Assembly (NCBI RefSeq): GCF_003054045.1
Contig: NZ_QBKH01000007.1
Location: forward strand, 62,001-126,000
Length of the DNA: 64,000 bases
From: Sphingobacterium faecium
Lineage (GTDB): Bacteria; Bacteroidota; Bacteroidia; Sphingobacteriales; Sphingobacteriaceae
Direction: 5' to 3'
Shown: positions 8,638 to 18,164 of the stretch, in pieces
Position numbering within the stretch: the stretch's first letter is position 1
How the letters are laid out: every line of letters starts with the position of its first letter
The notes under the pieces: generated by a model
The model's input: only the letters and a program-made list of their open reading frames with translations
Told to the model about the DNA's origin: nothing
Database searches by the model: none
Program-made: the position numbers and the translations under genes

Positions 8638-9015
8638 TTATTTATTTTCCCACAATTGGTGAGGATGCAATTCATTTAATAAGAAGTTACCTTCTGTAAG
8701 CATTAAAATGATAAAATAAATAATGAAAATAAATACAATACTTACAGTAACAATAAAACTAGATTTCTCAAATTTCAAGTGCATAAAGTAAGCAACAATA
8801 TAATAAGCTTTTACTAATGTTAGTACAATATAAATTGTATTAACCAAAGCACCTTTTGCTAGAATTTGCCAGTGATGAACAAATCCTAATGCAATTAAGA
8901 ATTCAACAGCAGTTAATGCTAAAAGGACAAAGAAAATTCTCCATATACCTTTTTTATCCATTCCTTCTGCGTGCCCATGCTCATCGTGAGCAATATTATC
9001 GTGATGTTGTGACAT
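8638..9015 (-). CDS. Cytochrome c oxidase subunit IV family protein
   Basis: About 125 residues starting at MSQHHDNIAHDEHGHAEG, a histidine-rich cytoplasmic tail. Three membrane helices follow (WRIFFVLLALTAVEFLIALG, LVNTIYIVLTLVKAYYIVAY, FIVTVSIVFIFIIYFIILML). This is the prokaryotic subunit IV (CyoD/CtaF-like) architecture. The ATG at 9015 is preferred because the upstream in-frame start at 9078 would overlap the subunit III gene. It is a small accessory subunit of the heme-copper oxidase with no cofactors of its own. The SCO-like gene follows after 5 nt. Confidence 0.85.
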   Translation of the reverse strand: MSQHHDNIAHDEHGHAEGMDKKGIWRIFFVLLALTAVEFLIALGFVHHWQILAKGALVNTIYIVLTLVKAYYIVAYFMHLKFEKSSFIVTVSIVFIFIIYFIILMLTEGNFLLNELHPHQLWENK

Positions 9016-9041
9016 AGCTTTTCTAAATTTAAAAACTTTAA

Positions 9042-9776
9042 TTATACTAAATAGAAGAATGTAAATACAAACACCCAAACTAAATCCACAAAGTGCCAGT
9101 ATAAACCTACTTTTTCAATCATTAAATATGACCCACGATTCTGGAAAGTATTATTTAAAGTCATGCACAATACAATAATATTTAAGATAATACCTACAGT
9201 AACGTGAAAACCGTGGAAACCAGTGATCGTAAAGAACAAATTAGCAAATTGTAGTGCTGACGTATACGAGATATCATGTGTAAAATATGGCTGCAAAGCA
9301 TCTTTTATTGCATCACCTTCCAAGCCAGTACCTGGATTTTGACCAAACCAAAAACCTGCATGGTGTAAGTGAGTCCACTCTATAGCTTGACATCCTACGA
9401 AACAGATACCACCTAATATAGTCCAAAGCATCCACTTAACAACTTCATTTTTCGAATTACGATGCCCTGCCTCTACAGCTAATACCATAGTAACAGAAGA
9501 CATAATTAAAATAAAGGTCATGATACCTACGAAAACTAAAGGTTGTCCATGCTCAGCAATACCTGGTATAGATTGGAAGATCTTATCCGCATCTGGCCAT
9601 GTACTATGTGCAAATCGCTGCGTTCCGTAATAAACCAAAAACGCAGAAAATGTAAAGGCATCCCCAACCAAGAAAAACCACATCATGATTTTTCCGTATT
9701 CCAAATTCCAAGGTGATTTTCCACCATTCCATGGACCGGTTTTTACCTCATCCAATTGTGATACAGTTGTACTCAT
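9042..9776 (-). CDS. Cytochrome c oxidase subunit III
   Basis: A 244-residue subunit III of the aa3-type oxidase, with about five to seven membrane helices and no metal centres. Recognisable family positions include GKIMMWFFLVGDAFTFSAFL, the conserved ITGFHGFHVTVG motif and the C-terminal YWHFVDLVWVFVFTFFYLV. It is the second of two adjacent subunit III-type genes; this one is longer and keeps the FHGFHV signature. The subunit stabilises subunit I and its proton uptake path. Spacing to its neighbours is a few nucleotides. Confidence 0.92.
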   Translation of the reverse strand: MSTTVSQLDEVKTGPWNGGKSPWNLEYGKIMMWFFLVGDAFTFSAFLVYYGTQRFAHSTWPDADKIFQSIPGIAEHGQPLVFVGIMTFILIMSSVTMVLAVEAGHRNSKNEVVKWMLWTILGGICFVGCQAIEWTHLHHAGFWFGQNPGTGLEGDAIKDALQPYFTHDISYTSALQFANLFFTITGFHGFHVTVGIILNIIVLCMTLNNTFQNRGSYLMIEKVGLYWHFVDLVWVFVFTFFYLV

Positions 9777-9785
9777 TGTTTACTA

Positions 9786-10373
9786 TTATTGATTCAAAAG
9801 TAAGAAAACATATATATAAATCCATAAAAGATCGAGAAAATGCCAAAAAATACTGGCTAGATTCATGCGGAATTGATTGCCATCTGCAGGAAGTGGTTTA
9901 TACACTCCTACTAAAGCGGTAATCAATACGATCACTCCCGCAATAATGTGCGCTAGGTGCATCCCGGTAAAGATATAGACAAAAGACTGCGATGCATTAT
10001 TATTAACAAAATAAACGCCTCGACTGGCCAATACTTCCCACGAATGAACTTGAAGCACGAAAAATAAAATACCCAAAAATAGGGTTACAAAAAGTAAAGC
10101 TTTTTGTCTGGCCAAATTACCCATTTGTGCCGCTTTATAAGCTAAATGTATAGTAAGACTACTCAAGACAATAACTACAGTACTATAGATAAATGTATCG
10201 GGCAACAATGTTTTGATCCCTTTATCAACGCCACTTGCCGTATAGACAATAAAGCCACTTGAAAGGGCAGCAAACATCATAAACATACCCAACATACCTA
10301 ACCATAGGCTAAATTTTTGAGCTTTACGTGATACTAACTTCTCGTCAGTTGGTTGTTCTCCTTGATTTAACAT
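9786..10373 (-). CDS. Cytochrome c oxidase subunit III-like protein (short form)
   Basis: A 195-residue heme-copper oxidase subunit III family protein with five membrane helices. Family positions include KFSLWLGMLGMFMMFAALSS at the N terminus, TGMHLAHIIAGVIVL in place of the FHGxHV motif, and FWHFLDLLWIYIYVFLLL at the C terminus. Bacteroidota oxidase clusters often hold two adjacent subunit III-type genes, so this is probably a genuine second subunit. Its start overlaps the last base of the ctaB stop, indicating translational coupling. Confidence 0.88.
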   Translation of the reverse strand: MLNQGEQPTDEKLVSRKAQKFSLWLGMLGMFMMFAALSSGFIVYTASGVDKGIKTLLPDTFIYSTVVIVLSSLTIHLAYKAAQMGNLARQKALLFVTLFLGILFFVLQVHSWEVLASRGVYFVNNNASQSFVYIFTGMHLAHIIAGVIVLITALVGVYKPLPADGNQFRMNLASIFWHFLDLLWIYIYVFLLLNQ

Positions 10374-11281
10374 TATTTCAAAGGTATAAAGTCAAATAAT
10401 AAAATCAGTTGCGTAATTGGGAGATAAAAAAATGAGGTAAACATCACTTTTCTAGCTGAAGGTATATCCTGATTCTTAAACAGCAAAAAGCCATAATAAG
10501 CAAATACAATACCTCCAATTACGGAAACAGTTGTAAAGATCCATCCTCCAAAACCATAATACATAGGAAGAAATGCTGCAGGTATCATCAGTAATGCCGA
10601 TAGAAATACCATAAATGCAGAGATCTTATCACGCTTTGTAGTCGGAAGCAATCTAAATCCAGCCTGTTTATAATCATCATCAATCACCCAAGCCAAAGAC
10701 CAAAAATGTGGAAATTGCCATAAAAATTGTATACCAAATAAGATAAATGGAATCATCACGATTGCACTCTCATTCGTTTGGCTGTAGATCGCTAAATCAT
10801 CCTGGCTAAATGCCGCAAAATAACCAATTAATGGTGGTAATGCGCCAGGAAAAGCACCTACAAATACAGCGATTGGTGATTTTCTTTTTAATGGTGTATA
10901 CAAAAAAGCGTATAACAAAATGGAGAATACCGATAATAACCCAGCCACAAAATTCAAACGAACTAGAACCAAAGTTCCCAAGATTCCCATAAATAAACTC
11001 AGAATCAAGGCCTGACCGGTCGTCATCCTTCCAGAAGGTAATGGTCGATCAGCAGTACGAGTCATTAATTTGTCCAAATCCTTTTCGATAATCTCATTGA
11101 ATCCATTTGCTGCACCAGTCACTAAGAATCCTCCCAATGTCAGTAACAACCAATTCATCCATAGAATATCTCCACCAAGCTGCTTAGCACCAATCAAAAA
11201 AGAGATAGATGCCGAAAAAACAACCGTTAATGTCAGTCTTAACTTAACTAATTTCTTGAAATCAGAAATAAATTCTTTCAT
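10373..11281 (-). CDS. ctaB: Protoheme IX farnesyltransferase (heme O synthase)
   Basis: CtaB/Cox10 adds a farnesyl group to heme b to give heme O, the precursor of heme A for the oxidase. The 302-residue UbiA-superfamily protein shows both prenyltransferase motifs: ANGFNEIIEKDLDKLMTRTA (N-x-x-x-D class) and IDDDYKQAGFRLLP. RPLPSGRM between them is also diagnostic. About nine membrane helices are visible. It lies between ctaA and the oxidase subunit III genes, so heme A synthesis is produced together with the apo-enzyme. Confidence 0.95.
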   Translation of the reverse strand: MKEFISDFKKLVKLRLTLTVVFSASISFLIGAKQLGGDILWMNWLLLTLGGFLVTGAANGFNEIIEKDLDKLMTRTADRPLPSGRMTTGQALILSLFMGILGTLVLVRLNFVAGLLSVFSILLYAFLYTPLKRKSPIAVFVGAFPGALPPLIGYFAAFSQDDLAIYSQTNESAIVMIPFILFGIQFLWQFPHFWSLAWVIDDDYKQAGFRLLPTTKRDKISAFMVFLSALLMIPAAFLPMYYGFGGWIFTTVSVIGGIVFAYYGFLLFKNQDIPSARKVMFTSFFYLPITQLILLFDFIPLK

Positions 11282-11357
11282 AGCGACAAATGTCCTCTTT
11301 TTATTTGAGTGTACAAAGTAAAACTACTTTATGTGTACATTCATTTCATTCATTCAA

Positions 11358-12401
11358 TTAACGTTGTGATTTTCCTAGTAACAACATCAGATAATATTGA
11401 CATCCAAATAAGAGACTACCAATAACTAAGTGAGTTGTCTGTGCGAAAGCCGGAATCGCAAATCTCGCCAGAATAATTCCCGACAACATCTGAATACCAA
11501 CTAAAATGAAAAGTAGAGTAGCATATTTTGCTTGAACTGTACTTCCACTAAATTTTGTACGCACTAAAAAGAACAATACAATTACTAAAATCAAAGAACT
11601 ATATGCAAGCCAACGATGTATTTCAAAATGTTGGCCAATACGTTGTATAAAATCTTCTCGAGGTACACCCAAAGCTGTCAACGAATCAACAATTTCACGT
11701 ACTTCCGTTCCGAAGACAACTTGCACCACCATTAAAACTAAAGATATGGAGGCAAGCAATTTTAATCCTTTAGAATCACGATTTACCAAGATACTCTTAT
11801 CACGTAATGTCGTCGCCTTAAAATAAGTATATATGGAAATAGACACAATAACCAATGCCAAAAGCATATGCACCGTGATTACCCAAGGAGTTAAATTAGT
11901 CGAAACGACAATAGAACCCAACCAAGCCTGAACAACAACAACAAATACGTTAATCACGGACCAAATAAAAATTGATCGCTTAGATTTAATGTAAGTAAAA
12001 GAATAAATAGCGGTAAACAATAAACAAAAACCAGCAACAACCCCAACTAAACGATTGATATACTCCGTCCAAGTCTTTGCTACATTAAAATCCTCATGTT
12101 CCAGAATACTTTTGTCATGACGAATTTTATTTGCTAAATCACGATAACCGAAAAATTCAATCATCTTCGCAAATCGCTCATTCTTCTTAGCTCTACCTGT
12201 GATATAATGCTCTTCATAACCAACCGGTAATTGCGACACGTCTGTAGGTGGAATAATTCGATTAAAACACTTTGGCCAATCGGGGCATCCCATTCCAGAG
12301 CCGGTACTTCGCACTACACCTCCAGCAACAATGACTAAAAACAAAACAACAATAGTGATGAAATTAGATCGAATATAACGCTTTTCAGCAGCTGGAAACA
12401 T
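11358..12401 (-). CDS. ctaA: Heme A synthase
   Basis: CtaA/Cox15 oxidises the heme O methyl group to the formyl group of heme A. The 347-residue protein has eight membrane helices in two four-helix halves. The signature GGVVRSTGSGMGCPDWPKCF is near the N terminus. Heme-ligand histidines are recognisable in TVHMLLALVIV, FEIHRWLAYS and TTHLVIGSLL. An extra hydrophilic loop (about residues 60-105) between helices 1 and 2 is normal for Bacteroidota members. It sits between oxidase subunit I and ctaB. Confidence 0.94.
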   Translation of the reverse strand: MFPAAEKRYIRSNFITIVVLFLVIVAGGVVRSTGSGMGCPDWPKCFNRIIPPTDVSQLPVGYEEHYITGRAKKNERFAKMIEFFGYRDLANKIRHDKSILEHEDFNVAKTWTEYINRLVGVVAGFCLLFTAIYSFTYIKSKRSIFIWSVINVFVVVVQAWLGSIVVSTNLTPWVITVHMLLALVIVSISIYTYFKATTLRDKSILVNRDSKGLKLLASISLVLMVVQVVFGTEVREIVDSLTALGVPREDFIQRIGQHFEIHRWLAYSSLILVIVLFFLVRTKFSGSTVQAKYATLLFILVGIQMLSGIILARFAIPAFAQTTHLVIGSLLFGCQYYLMLLLGKSQR

Positions 12402-12477
12402 ATTTAAACCGTTTTATGTTACAAATAATATCTGGAGTAAATCATTTCGCACAATTTACTCCAAACATCATGTTTAA

Positions 12478-14343
12478 TTATTTTTTATTTTGAGCATCCC
12501 ATTCTGTTTGGATACGCTCTGCTTCTTCATTACCTTCAAAATCATGAAGGAAATTAGAACTCATAGTTTCAGAGAAAGGTACACTTTGAGGAATAAAATC
12601 TTCATGATGCCCTGGCTTACTGTAATCATATGGCCAACGGTGTACTGTTGGAATCTCTCCTGGCCAGTTACCGTGAATATGCTCTACAGGAGTAGTCCAT
12701 TCTAACGTATTTGAATTCCATGGATTTTGAGGAGCTCTTTCTCCAAAGAAAATCGAATAGAAAAAGTTGAACAAGAAAGCCACTTGACCCAAACCAGCAA
12801 CGATAGCAGCCCAAGTAATCAACATGTTTACAGACACCCATTTCTCCATGAAAGCAAATTCTGTAAAAGCATAATAACGACGAGGAACTCCATCTATACC
12901 CATGAAGTGCATTGGAAAAAACACCAAATATGCACCAATGAAAGTCATCCAAAAGTGTAAATAACCTAATTTTGTGTTCATCATACGACCAAACATTTTC
13001 GGATACCAGTGATAAACACCACATAACATACCGAAAATAGATGCAGATCCCATTACTAAGTGGAAATGGGCTACAACAAAGTACGTATCATGTAAGTTGA
13101 TATCTAAAGCAGCATTACCTAAAAACAATCCGGTAAGACCACCAGAGATGAAGAATGACACTAAACCAATCGCAAACATCATAGCTGGAGTGAAACGAAT
13201 ATTACCTCTCCATAATGTCGCCATATAGTTAAATGCTTTTACCGCAGAAGGAACTGCAATAATTAATGTAGTGATCATAAATACTCCACCTAAGAAAGGA
13301 TTCATACCTGTCACAAACATATGGTGACCCCAAACGATAAATGATAAAACTGTAATACCAATTAACGAATAAACCATCGCATGGTAACCAAAGATCGGTT
13401 TACGAGAGTTTGTTGAGATAACCTCAGAAGTCAAACCTAATGCAGGCATAACAACGATATATACCTCAGGGTGACCTAAGAACCAGAATAAATGTTGAAA
13501 CAAAATTGGAGAACCACCTTCATTCGGTAAGATCTGACCTTGAACAACTAAATCTGATAAATAAAATGAAGTACCGAATGAACGATCAAAAATCAATAGA
13601 ACAACTGCTGATACTAATACAGGAAAAGATAACATACCTACAATAGCAGTTAAGAAGAATGCCCAGATTGTTAAAGGCATTTTCCAAAGATCCATACCTT
13701 TAGTACGCATATTCAAAATTGTACTCACGTAGTTGATACCACCGATTAATTGTGATGCTACAAATAACACCATACTGACCAACCATAAAGTCATACCTGT
13801 AGCCGAACCAGCAATTGCCGTTGGCACTGCAGATAGTGGAGGATAGATGGTCCATCCAGCAGAAGCAGGTCCACTTTCAACAAAGAAAGAAGCAATCATA
13901 ATAACTGAAGCTACAAAGAACATCCAGTATGACAACATATTCATGAAAGGAGACGCCATATCGCGTGCACCAATTTGATAAGGAATCAATAGATTACTAA
14001 AAGTACCCGATAGACCCGCTGTTAAAACGAAGAATACCATGATGGTACCGTGAATGGTGACCAAAGAAAGGAAAAATTCAGGAGCAATACGACCACCTGC
14101 AGCCCATTTACCTAAGAATACTTCCAAAATTGGAAATTCTTTATCCGGCCAAGCAAGTTGGATACGGAATAAGATGGATAAAATCATAGCAAATACCGCC
14201 ATGAAAATACCTGTGATCAAAAATTGCTTAGCAATCATCTTGTGGTCACCACTGAAGATATACTTCGAGATGAATGACTCTTGATGATGATGTCCGTGCG
14301 AATCGTGATGCTCAGCGCTATGAGAAATAACTGTACTTGACAT
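12478..14343 (-). CDS. ctaD: Cytochrome c oxidase subunit I
   Basis: The catalytic 621-residue heme-copper oxidase subunit, reducing O2 and pumping protons across the inner membrane. All metal ligands are visible: the low-spin heme histidine in TIHGTIMVFF, the CuB histidine and cross-linked tyrosine in GHPEVYIVVMPALG, the CuB pair in VWGHHMFVTG, and the heme a3 and heme a histidines in HDTYFVVAHFHLVMG. A histidine-rich N-terminal tail and about 90 hydrophilic C-terminal residues extend the core. It follows subunit II by 28 nt and precedes ctaA. Confidence 0.97.
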   Translation of the reverse strand: MSSTVISHSAEHHDSHGHHHQESFISKYIFSGDHKMIAKQFLITGIFMAVFAMILSILFRIQLAWPDKEFPILEVFLGKWAAGGRIAPEFFLSLVTIHGTIMVFFVLTAGLSGTFSNLLIPYQIGARDMASPFMNMLSYWMFFVASVIMIASFFVESGPASAGWTIYPPLSAVPTAIAGSATGMTLWLVSMVLFVASQLIGGINYVSTILNMRTKGMDLWKMPLTIWAFFLTAIVGMLSFPVLVSAVVLLIFDRSFGTSFYLSDLVVQGQILPNEGGSPILFQHLFWFLGHPEVYIVVMPALGLTSEVISTNSRKPIFGYHAMVYSLIGITVLSFIVWGHHMFVTGMNPFLGGVFMITTLIIAVPSAVKAFNYMATLWRGNIRFTPAMMFAIGLVSFFISGGLTGLFLGNAALDINLHDTYFVVAHFHLVMGSASIFGMLCGVYHWYPKMFGRMMNTKLGYLHFWMTFIGAYLVFFPMHFMGIDGVPRRYYAFTEFAFMEKWVSVNMLITWAAIVAGLGQVAFLFNFFYSIFFGERAPQNPWNSNTLEWTTPVEHIHGNWPGEIPTVHRWPYDYSKPGHHEDFIPQSVPFSETMSSNFLHDFEGNEEAERIQTEWDAQNKK

Positions 14344-14371
14344 ATTCGTTTTTAAAATTCAATTATTCTAA

Positions 14372-15703
14372 TTAATTTAATGAAGCCGTAACGTTTACGC
14401 TATCTTTTAACTGCGGAGTTTTAGCATCTTTAGCGGCAAACTCTTTCTGTAAATCCTCAGTAAAATATTTATTTTGCGTTGCTAACCACTCTTTATACTC
14501 AGCCTCAGTAACAACGACAACCTTTTTCTGCATATTATAGTGACCTGAACCACAGATTTTGTTACATAACATAACATAATCATATTTGTAGTCATTCATA
14601 CGCTCACGCATTTCTTCTGTAGTTACCGTAGGAGTAAATTGGAAGTAATTTGTCATTCCTGGTACAGCATTGATTTGAACGCGGAAGTCAGGAATATAGA
14701 ACGAGTGAATAATATCCTTTGAAACGATATGAAAACGAACAGACTTATTAACTGGAATTACAATGTCCGAACCTTGAATATCATCCCAAGAGTTTTTATC
14801 ATTGAAATCAATACCATAAGGATTCGTTGGAGTTGTCATTTTATAATTACGTTTACCGATGACACCATCAGCTCCTGGATAACGTACACTCCAAGCAAAT
14901 TGCTCACCTAATACTTCAATCTGAAGAGCAGATTTTTGTAAATCTTCTGGTACATTGGTGATTGATCTCCAAGTAAAGAAACCGAACAATACCAATACAG
15001 TCAAAACAACAGCAGGAACGATCGTCCAGATTTTTTCAATCGTATTGTTATGAGGTAAATAGTATGCTTTACCATTTTTCTTCATTCTATAGATGAACGT
15101 GAACGTCAATAATAAAATGTGAGTTATCACCAATACAAAAGTTGTAATAACTGTAGTAATGATAAACATGGTATCTATTTTAGCCCCATGTTCAGTTACA
15201 GCATCTCTCCACGCCATGCCACCATGGTGAGAGTATGAATAATAAACACCTCCTAAGAAAACAAATAAGAAGATGAATAATAATGATGCTTGAAACGTAT
15301 TTGAAGCTAAAGGATTATGTCTTCTATTCATTTTATTTGTTAACTCATAGATCGAGATAACTTTACCAATAACAGCAACTACTGTACAGATAACTAAAAA
15401 TAATAAAACATAATAAATGAAGTTTTTATAGACTTGAGGGTCTATTTTTTTCTCTTCCTTAGCAGCGTCAACCTTTGTTGTAGACGCATCTGCGGACGCA
15501 GCTACTTCTGTCTTTGCAGTCGTCGCCGAATCAACAACATTCGCTCCAGTAGCTGCTGCATCAACTGCAACAGCTTCCGTAGCTTTAGTCGTATCTACCA
15601 CTACAGTATCTTGACTTGCGAAGGATGGGACTGCAAAGAACAATCCGATTGCAAGTACAAAACCCGAGATGGATTTGAATCTATTATTTAATTTAAAGCT
15701 CAT
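14372..15703 (-). CDS. ctaC: Cytochrome c oxidase subunit II with N-terminal extension
   Basis: A 443-residue CuA subunit that takes electrons from cytochrome c. The order is: signal peptide (to about residue 30), an Ala/Thr/Val/Asp-rich linker, a membrane helix (FIYYVLLFLVICTVVAVIG), a second hydrophobic segment, the two classical subunit II helices, then the CuA cupredoxin domain. CuA ligands are in IIHSFYIPDF and LCNKICGSGHYNMQ: both cysteines, the histidine and the methionine are present, but the residue between the cysteines that is usually glutamate is lysine. No cytochrome c domain is fused. It follows actF and leads the cox genes. Confidence 0.93.
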   Translation of the reverse strand: MSFKLNNRFKSISGFVLAIGLFFAVPSFASQDTVVVDTTKATEAVAVDAAATGANVVDSATTAKTEVAASADASTTKVDAAKEEKKIDPQVYKNFIYYVLLFLVICTVVAVIGKVISIYELTNKMNRRHNPLASNTFQASLLFIFLFVFLGGVYYSYSHHGGMAWRDAVTEHGAKIDTMFIITTVITTFVLVITHILLLTFTFIYRMKKNGKAYYLPHNNTIEKIWTIVPAVVLTVLVLFGFFTWRSITNVPEDLQKSALQIEVLGEQFAWSVRYPGADGVIGKRNYKMTTPTNPYGIDFNDKNSWDDIQGSDIVIPVNKSVRFHIVSKDIIHSFYIPDFRVQINAVPGMTNYFQFTPTVTTEEMRERMNDYKYDYVMLCNKICGSGHYNMQKKVVVVTEAEYKEWLATQNKYFTEDLQKEFAAKDAKTPQLKDSVNVTASLN

Positions 15704-15745
15704 TTCTTTATAACGATTTTACGTAATATCCCTTTAAAAGCGAAA

Positions 15746-16981
15746 CTATATTTGGTGATGTAAACTCTCATCCAAGAAAGGATGATTCTTAGCAACTAAA
15801 CCTTGTTTACTCAATTTGCTCATTACCAAGAATGTAAATAAACCAACAAAGCCAAGTGCTGTACCAATTTCTACAATACCAAATCCACGGTGTGATTCAA
15901 CTGTACCAGGCATGATCATGATATAATAATCTAACCAGTGACCGGCCAATAATAAGATAGCAACAAATAACATAGCATTTTGCTTACGTTTAGCATCACG
16001 ATCTACTAGTAATAATAAAGGAGCAAGGAAATTGATGATAATATTTAACCAAAACCATGGTTTATATTCTGGTTCCCAACGTTTATAGAAATAAACAGTC
16101 TCCTCAGGCATGTTAGCATACCAGATTAAGATAAACTGTGCAAACCAAACATATGTCCAGAAGATAGAGAAACCAAAGATCAATTTACCTAAATCATGTA
16201 AATGATTTTCGTTTACCCAACTCATATAACCAGCTTTCTTCAATACAATTAAGACGATTGTAATAACACAAAGACCACTAACCCACATTGCTGCGAAATT
16301 GTACCAACCAAACATGGTCGAGAACCAGTGTGCTTCCAATGACATGATCGTATCAAATGACCAAATTGGAGTTGTAAAACCAAATATAACTAAAAATATA
16401 GCCGACAATTTAAAACTTTTTTTATAAGAATTCAAACCGCCCTCTAAATCTTCTTTGTATGATAATTTTGCCAATATAATAGCAAAAATACTATAAAGTC
16501 CCATGAAAATTACTTGGCGACTTAAAAAACCTGAAAAATTCAAATACCATGACTTTCCAGCGATGATACTATCATAGTTCGGACTATTAGGATCTGTAAG
16601 ACCCTCTGCATACCAGTGATGGTATAAATTGTGAGTGCTTAATCCTAATCCAACAATCACTAGTAAAATGATTGATGCAATAGGCAAAATACCTGCCATT
16701 GCCTGTGGTATACGAACGAGACCAGCTGACCAAGCAGATTGTGTTACATATTGTAAGGCTACGAAAAAAGCTCCGGCAGCACATACACATGTAAAATAAT
16801 AACCCATCAATAATAAGTTAGCATAAGTACGCTCTACTAGAATATGATCGCCCATAAGCATTCCGTAGGCTACTGCAGCTATACCAACAACGATTGCGAT
16901 AATACTGAATGTTTTTGCTTTACCAGCAAACTCGTATCGCTCGTTGAAATTATAATCGTGATGATGATTGTGAGTTCCCAT
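15746..16981 (-). CDS. actF: Alternative complex III subunit ActF (quinol:cytochrome c oxidoreductase)
   Basis: A 411-residue polytopic membrane protein of the NrfD-like ActF family, with about ten helices and a histidine-rich start (MGTHNHHHDYNFNERYEF). ActF pairs with ActC in the membrane domain of alternative complex III, which oxidises menaquinol and passes electrons to cytochrome c or directly to the oxidase. Conserved-looking positions include SAWSAGLVRIPQAMAGILP and TPIWSFDTIMSLEAHWFSTM. It lies directly between actE and oxidase subunit II. Confidence 0.9.
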   Translation of the reverse strand: MGTHNHHHDYNFNERYEFAGKAKTFSIIAIVVGIAAVAYGMLMGDHILVERTYANLLLMGYYFTCVCAAGAFFVALQYVTQSAWSAGLVRIPQAMAGILPIASIILLVIVGLGLSTHNLYHHWYAEGLTDPNSPNYDSIIAGKSWYLNFSGFLSRQVIFMGLYSIFAIILAKLSYKEDLEGGLNSYKKSFKLSAIFLVIFGFTTPIWSFDTIMSLEAHWFSTMFGWYNFAAMWVSGLCVITIVLIVLKKAGYMSWVNENHLHDLGKLIFGFSIFWTYVWFAQFILIWYANMPEETVYFYKRWEPEYKPWFWLNIIINFLAPLLLLVDRDAKRKQNAMLFVAILLLAGHWLDYYIMIMPGTVESHRGFGIVEIGTALGFVGLFTFLVMSKLSKQGLVAKNHPFLDESLHHQI

Positions 16982-17000
16982 TTATTTATCTGATGTTAGA

Positions 17001-17630
17001 TTATTTCTTTTGTAATTCATGAACGTACATAACGACTTCCCAACGTTCTTCAGGAGACAACTGCGATGCATGCGATCCCATTGAGTTGTGACCGTAATAA
17101 ATCGTATGGTAAATCTTACCATCTGTCAAATCAGCCATCATACCGCCACGTGAAGAGCTCGCACCATCTGTTTTGTGATAAGACGGTGGATTAGGAAAAT
17201 TCTCCAGCTTACGTGTGCCTTTAGAATCTGTAATCTCACGGTCTTTAGTAATAGAACCATCACCTTTACCTTCAGGACCGTGACAAACAGCACAGTAAGT
17301 AGTAAATAAAGCTTGACCCTTTTCAAGTCTTGCTTGTGATACCTCTAACGGATTAGTAAACTCACGACCCGCACGTTCATAATCTTCTAAAGTATTGGCA
17401 TATTCAAATCTGGTAAAACCAATTGGATCTGTACCCTTTGGTGGTGTTTGCGCAGTTTGTTTATTTTTAAAATTCTCGTTTGGTTGATCAGGATTGTACG
17501 CAATCGGATCATACATGTTGCGAGAAAACTCCCAACCTGTACTACGAGTAGTCTTGTCACCACAAGAAGAAACGACTGCTGTCAACGACAGAGCTGCACA
17601 TACTGTAACTAGTAAATTCTTCTTATTCAT
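17001..17630 (-). CDS. actE: Alternative complex III monoheme cytochrome c ActE
   Basis: A membrane-anchored monoheme cytochrome c lipoprotein of about 209 residues. A lipobox (LTAVVSSC) ends the signal peptide; the heme site is TYCAVCHGPEGKGDGS. A distal methionine in GHNSMGSHASQLSPEERW is a good candidate axial ligand. ActE carries electrons out of the alternative complex III head. I take the ATG at 17630, which overlaps actD by only 8 nt; an upstream start at 17651 would overlap by 29 nt and add MIENMLV. Confidence 0.9.
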   Translation of the reverse strand: MNKKNLLVTVCAALSLTAVVSSCGDKTTRSTGWEFSRNMYDPIAYNPDQPNENFKNKQTAQTPPKGTDPIGFTRFEYANTLEDYERAGREFTNPLEVSQARLEKGQALFTTYCAVCHGPEGKGDGSITKDREITDSKGTRKLENFPNPPSYHKTDGASSSRGGMMADLTDGKIYHTIYYGHNSMGSHASQLSPEERWEVVMYVHELQKK

Positions 17631-18159
17631 AACTAACATATTTTCTATCATTGTACTTAACTTCTACAGCACCCGTTTCTTTCAATATCGTATCGATCAA
17701 AGCATGGTCTGTGTTTTCATGAGCATCTATAGCGATGATAAAACGATCATCTGTAGCTCTTAAATCCATAACACGAGGAGTACGTCCTGGGAATAAATGA
17801 TTGCGGTAAAAGAAAGTCGCGACCATACCCAAAGCACAAATTAAAATAGTAACCTCAAATGTTACTGGAACAAAGTTCGGGATTGCGAATGAAGGCTTAC
17901 CACCAATATTCATTGGCCAGTCATGTACCATTGTATAATACAATAAACTAAATCCCAGTAAGGTTCCTAATGCTCCAAAGCAAAATGCTGCAATTGGTAA
18001 ACGCGAAGGTTTAACGCCCAATTTAGCTTCAATACCGTGAATTGGCATTGGAGTAAAGCAATCATAGATGCTTACATTATTTTTCTGCAATTTGTCGATC
18101 CCATGCATCATATCATCTGGATCAGCAAAACTACCTAATATATATTTTGTATTGCCCAT
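17623..18159 (-). CDS. actD: Alternative complex III subunit ActD (DUF3341)
   Basis: A 178-residue DUF3341 protein: a cytoplasmic N-terminal domain starting MGNTKYILGSFADPDDMMHG, a YDCFTPMPIHGIE segment, then two membrane helices (AFCFGALGTLLGFSLLYYT and TFEVTILICALGMVATFF) and a short C-terminal tail. It is a structural subunit of alternative complex III without cofactors. The gene starts 5 nt after actC and overlaps the start of actE. Confidence 0.92.
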   Translation of the reverse strand: MGNTKYILGSFADPDDMMHGIDKLQKNNVSIYDCFTPMPIHGIEAKLGVKPSRLPIAAFCFGALGTLLGFSLLYYTMVHDWPMNIGGKPSFAIPNFVPVTFEVTILICALGMVATFFYRNHLFPGRTPRVMDLRATDDRFIIAIDAHENTDHALIDTILKETGAVEVKYNDRKYVSYE

Positions 18160-18164
18160 TGCTA

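Noticed and set aside
9042..10373. The two adjacent subunit III-type genes as a recent duplication or a split gene
   Set aside because: Both are full-length helical proteins with different sequences and own starts; paired subunit III-type genes are usual in Bacteroidota clusters.
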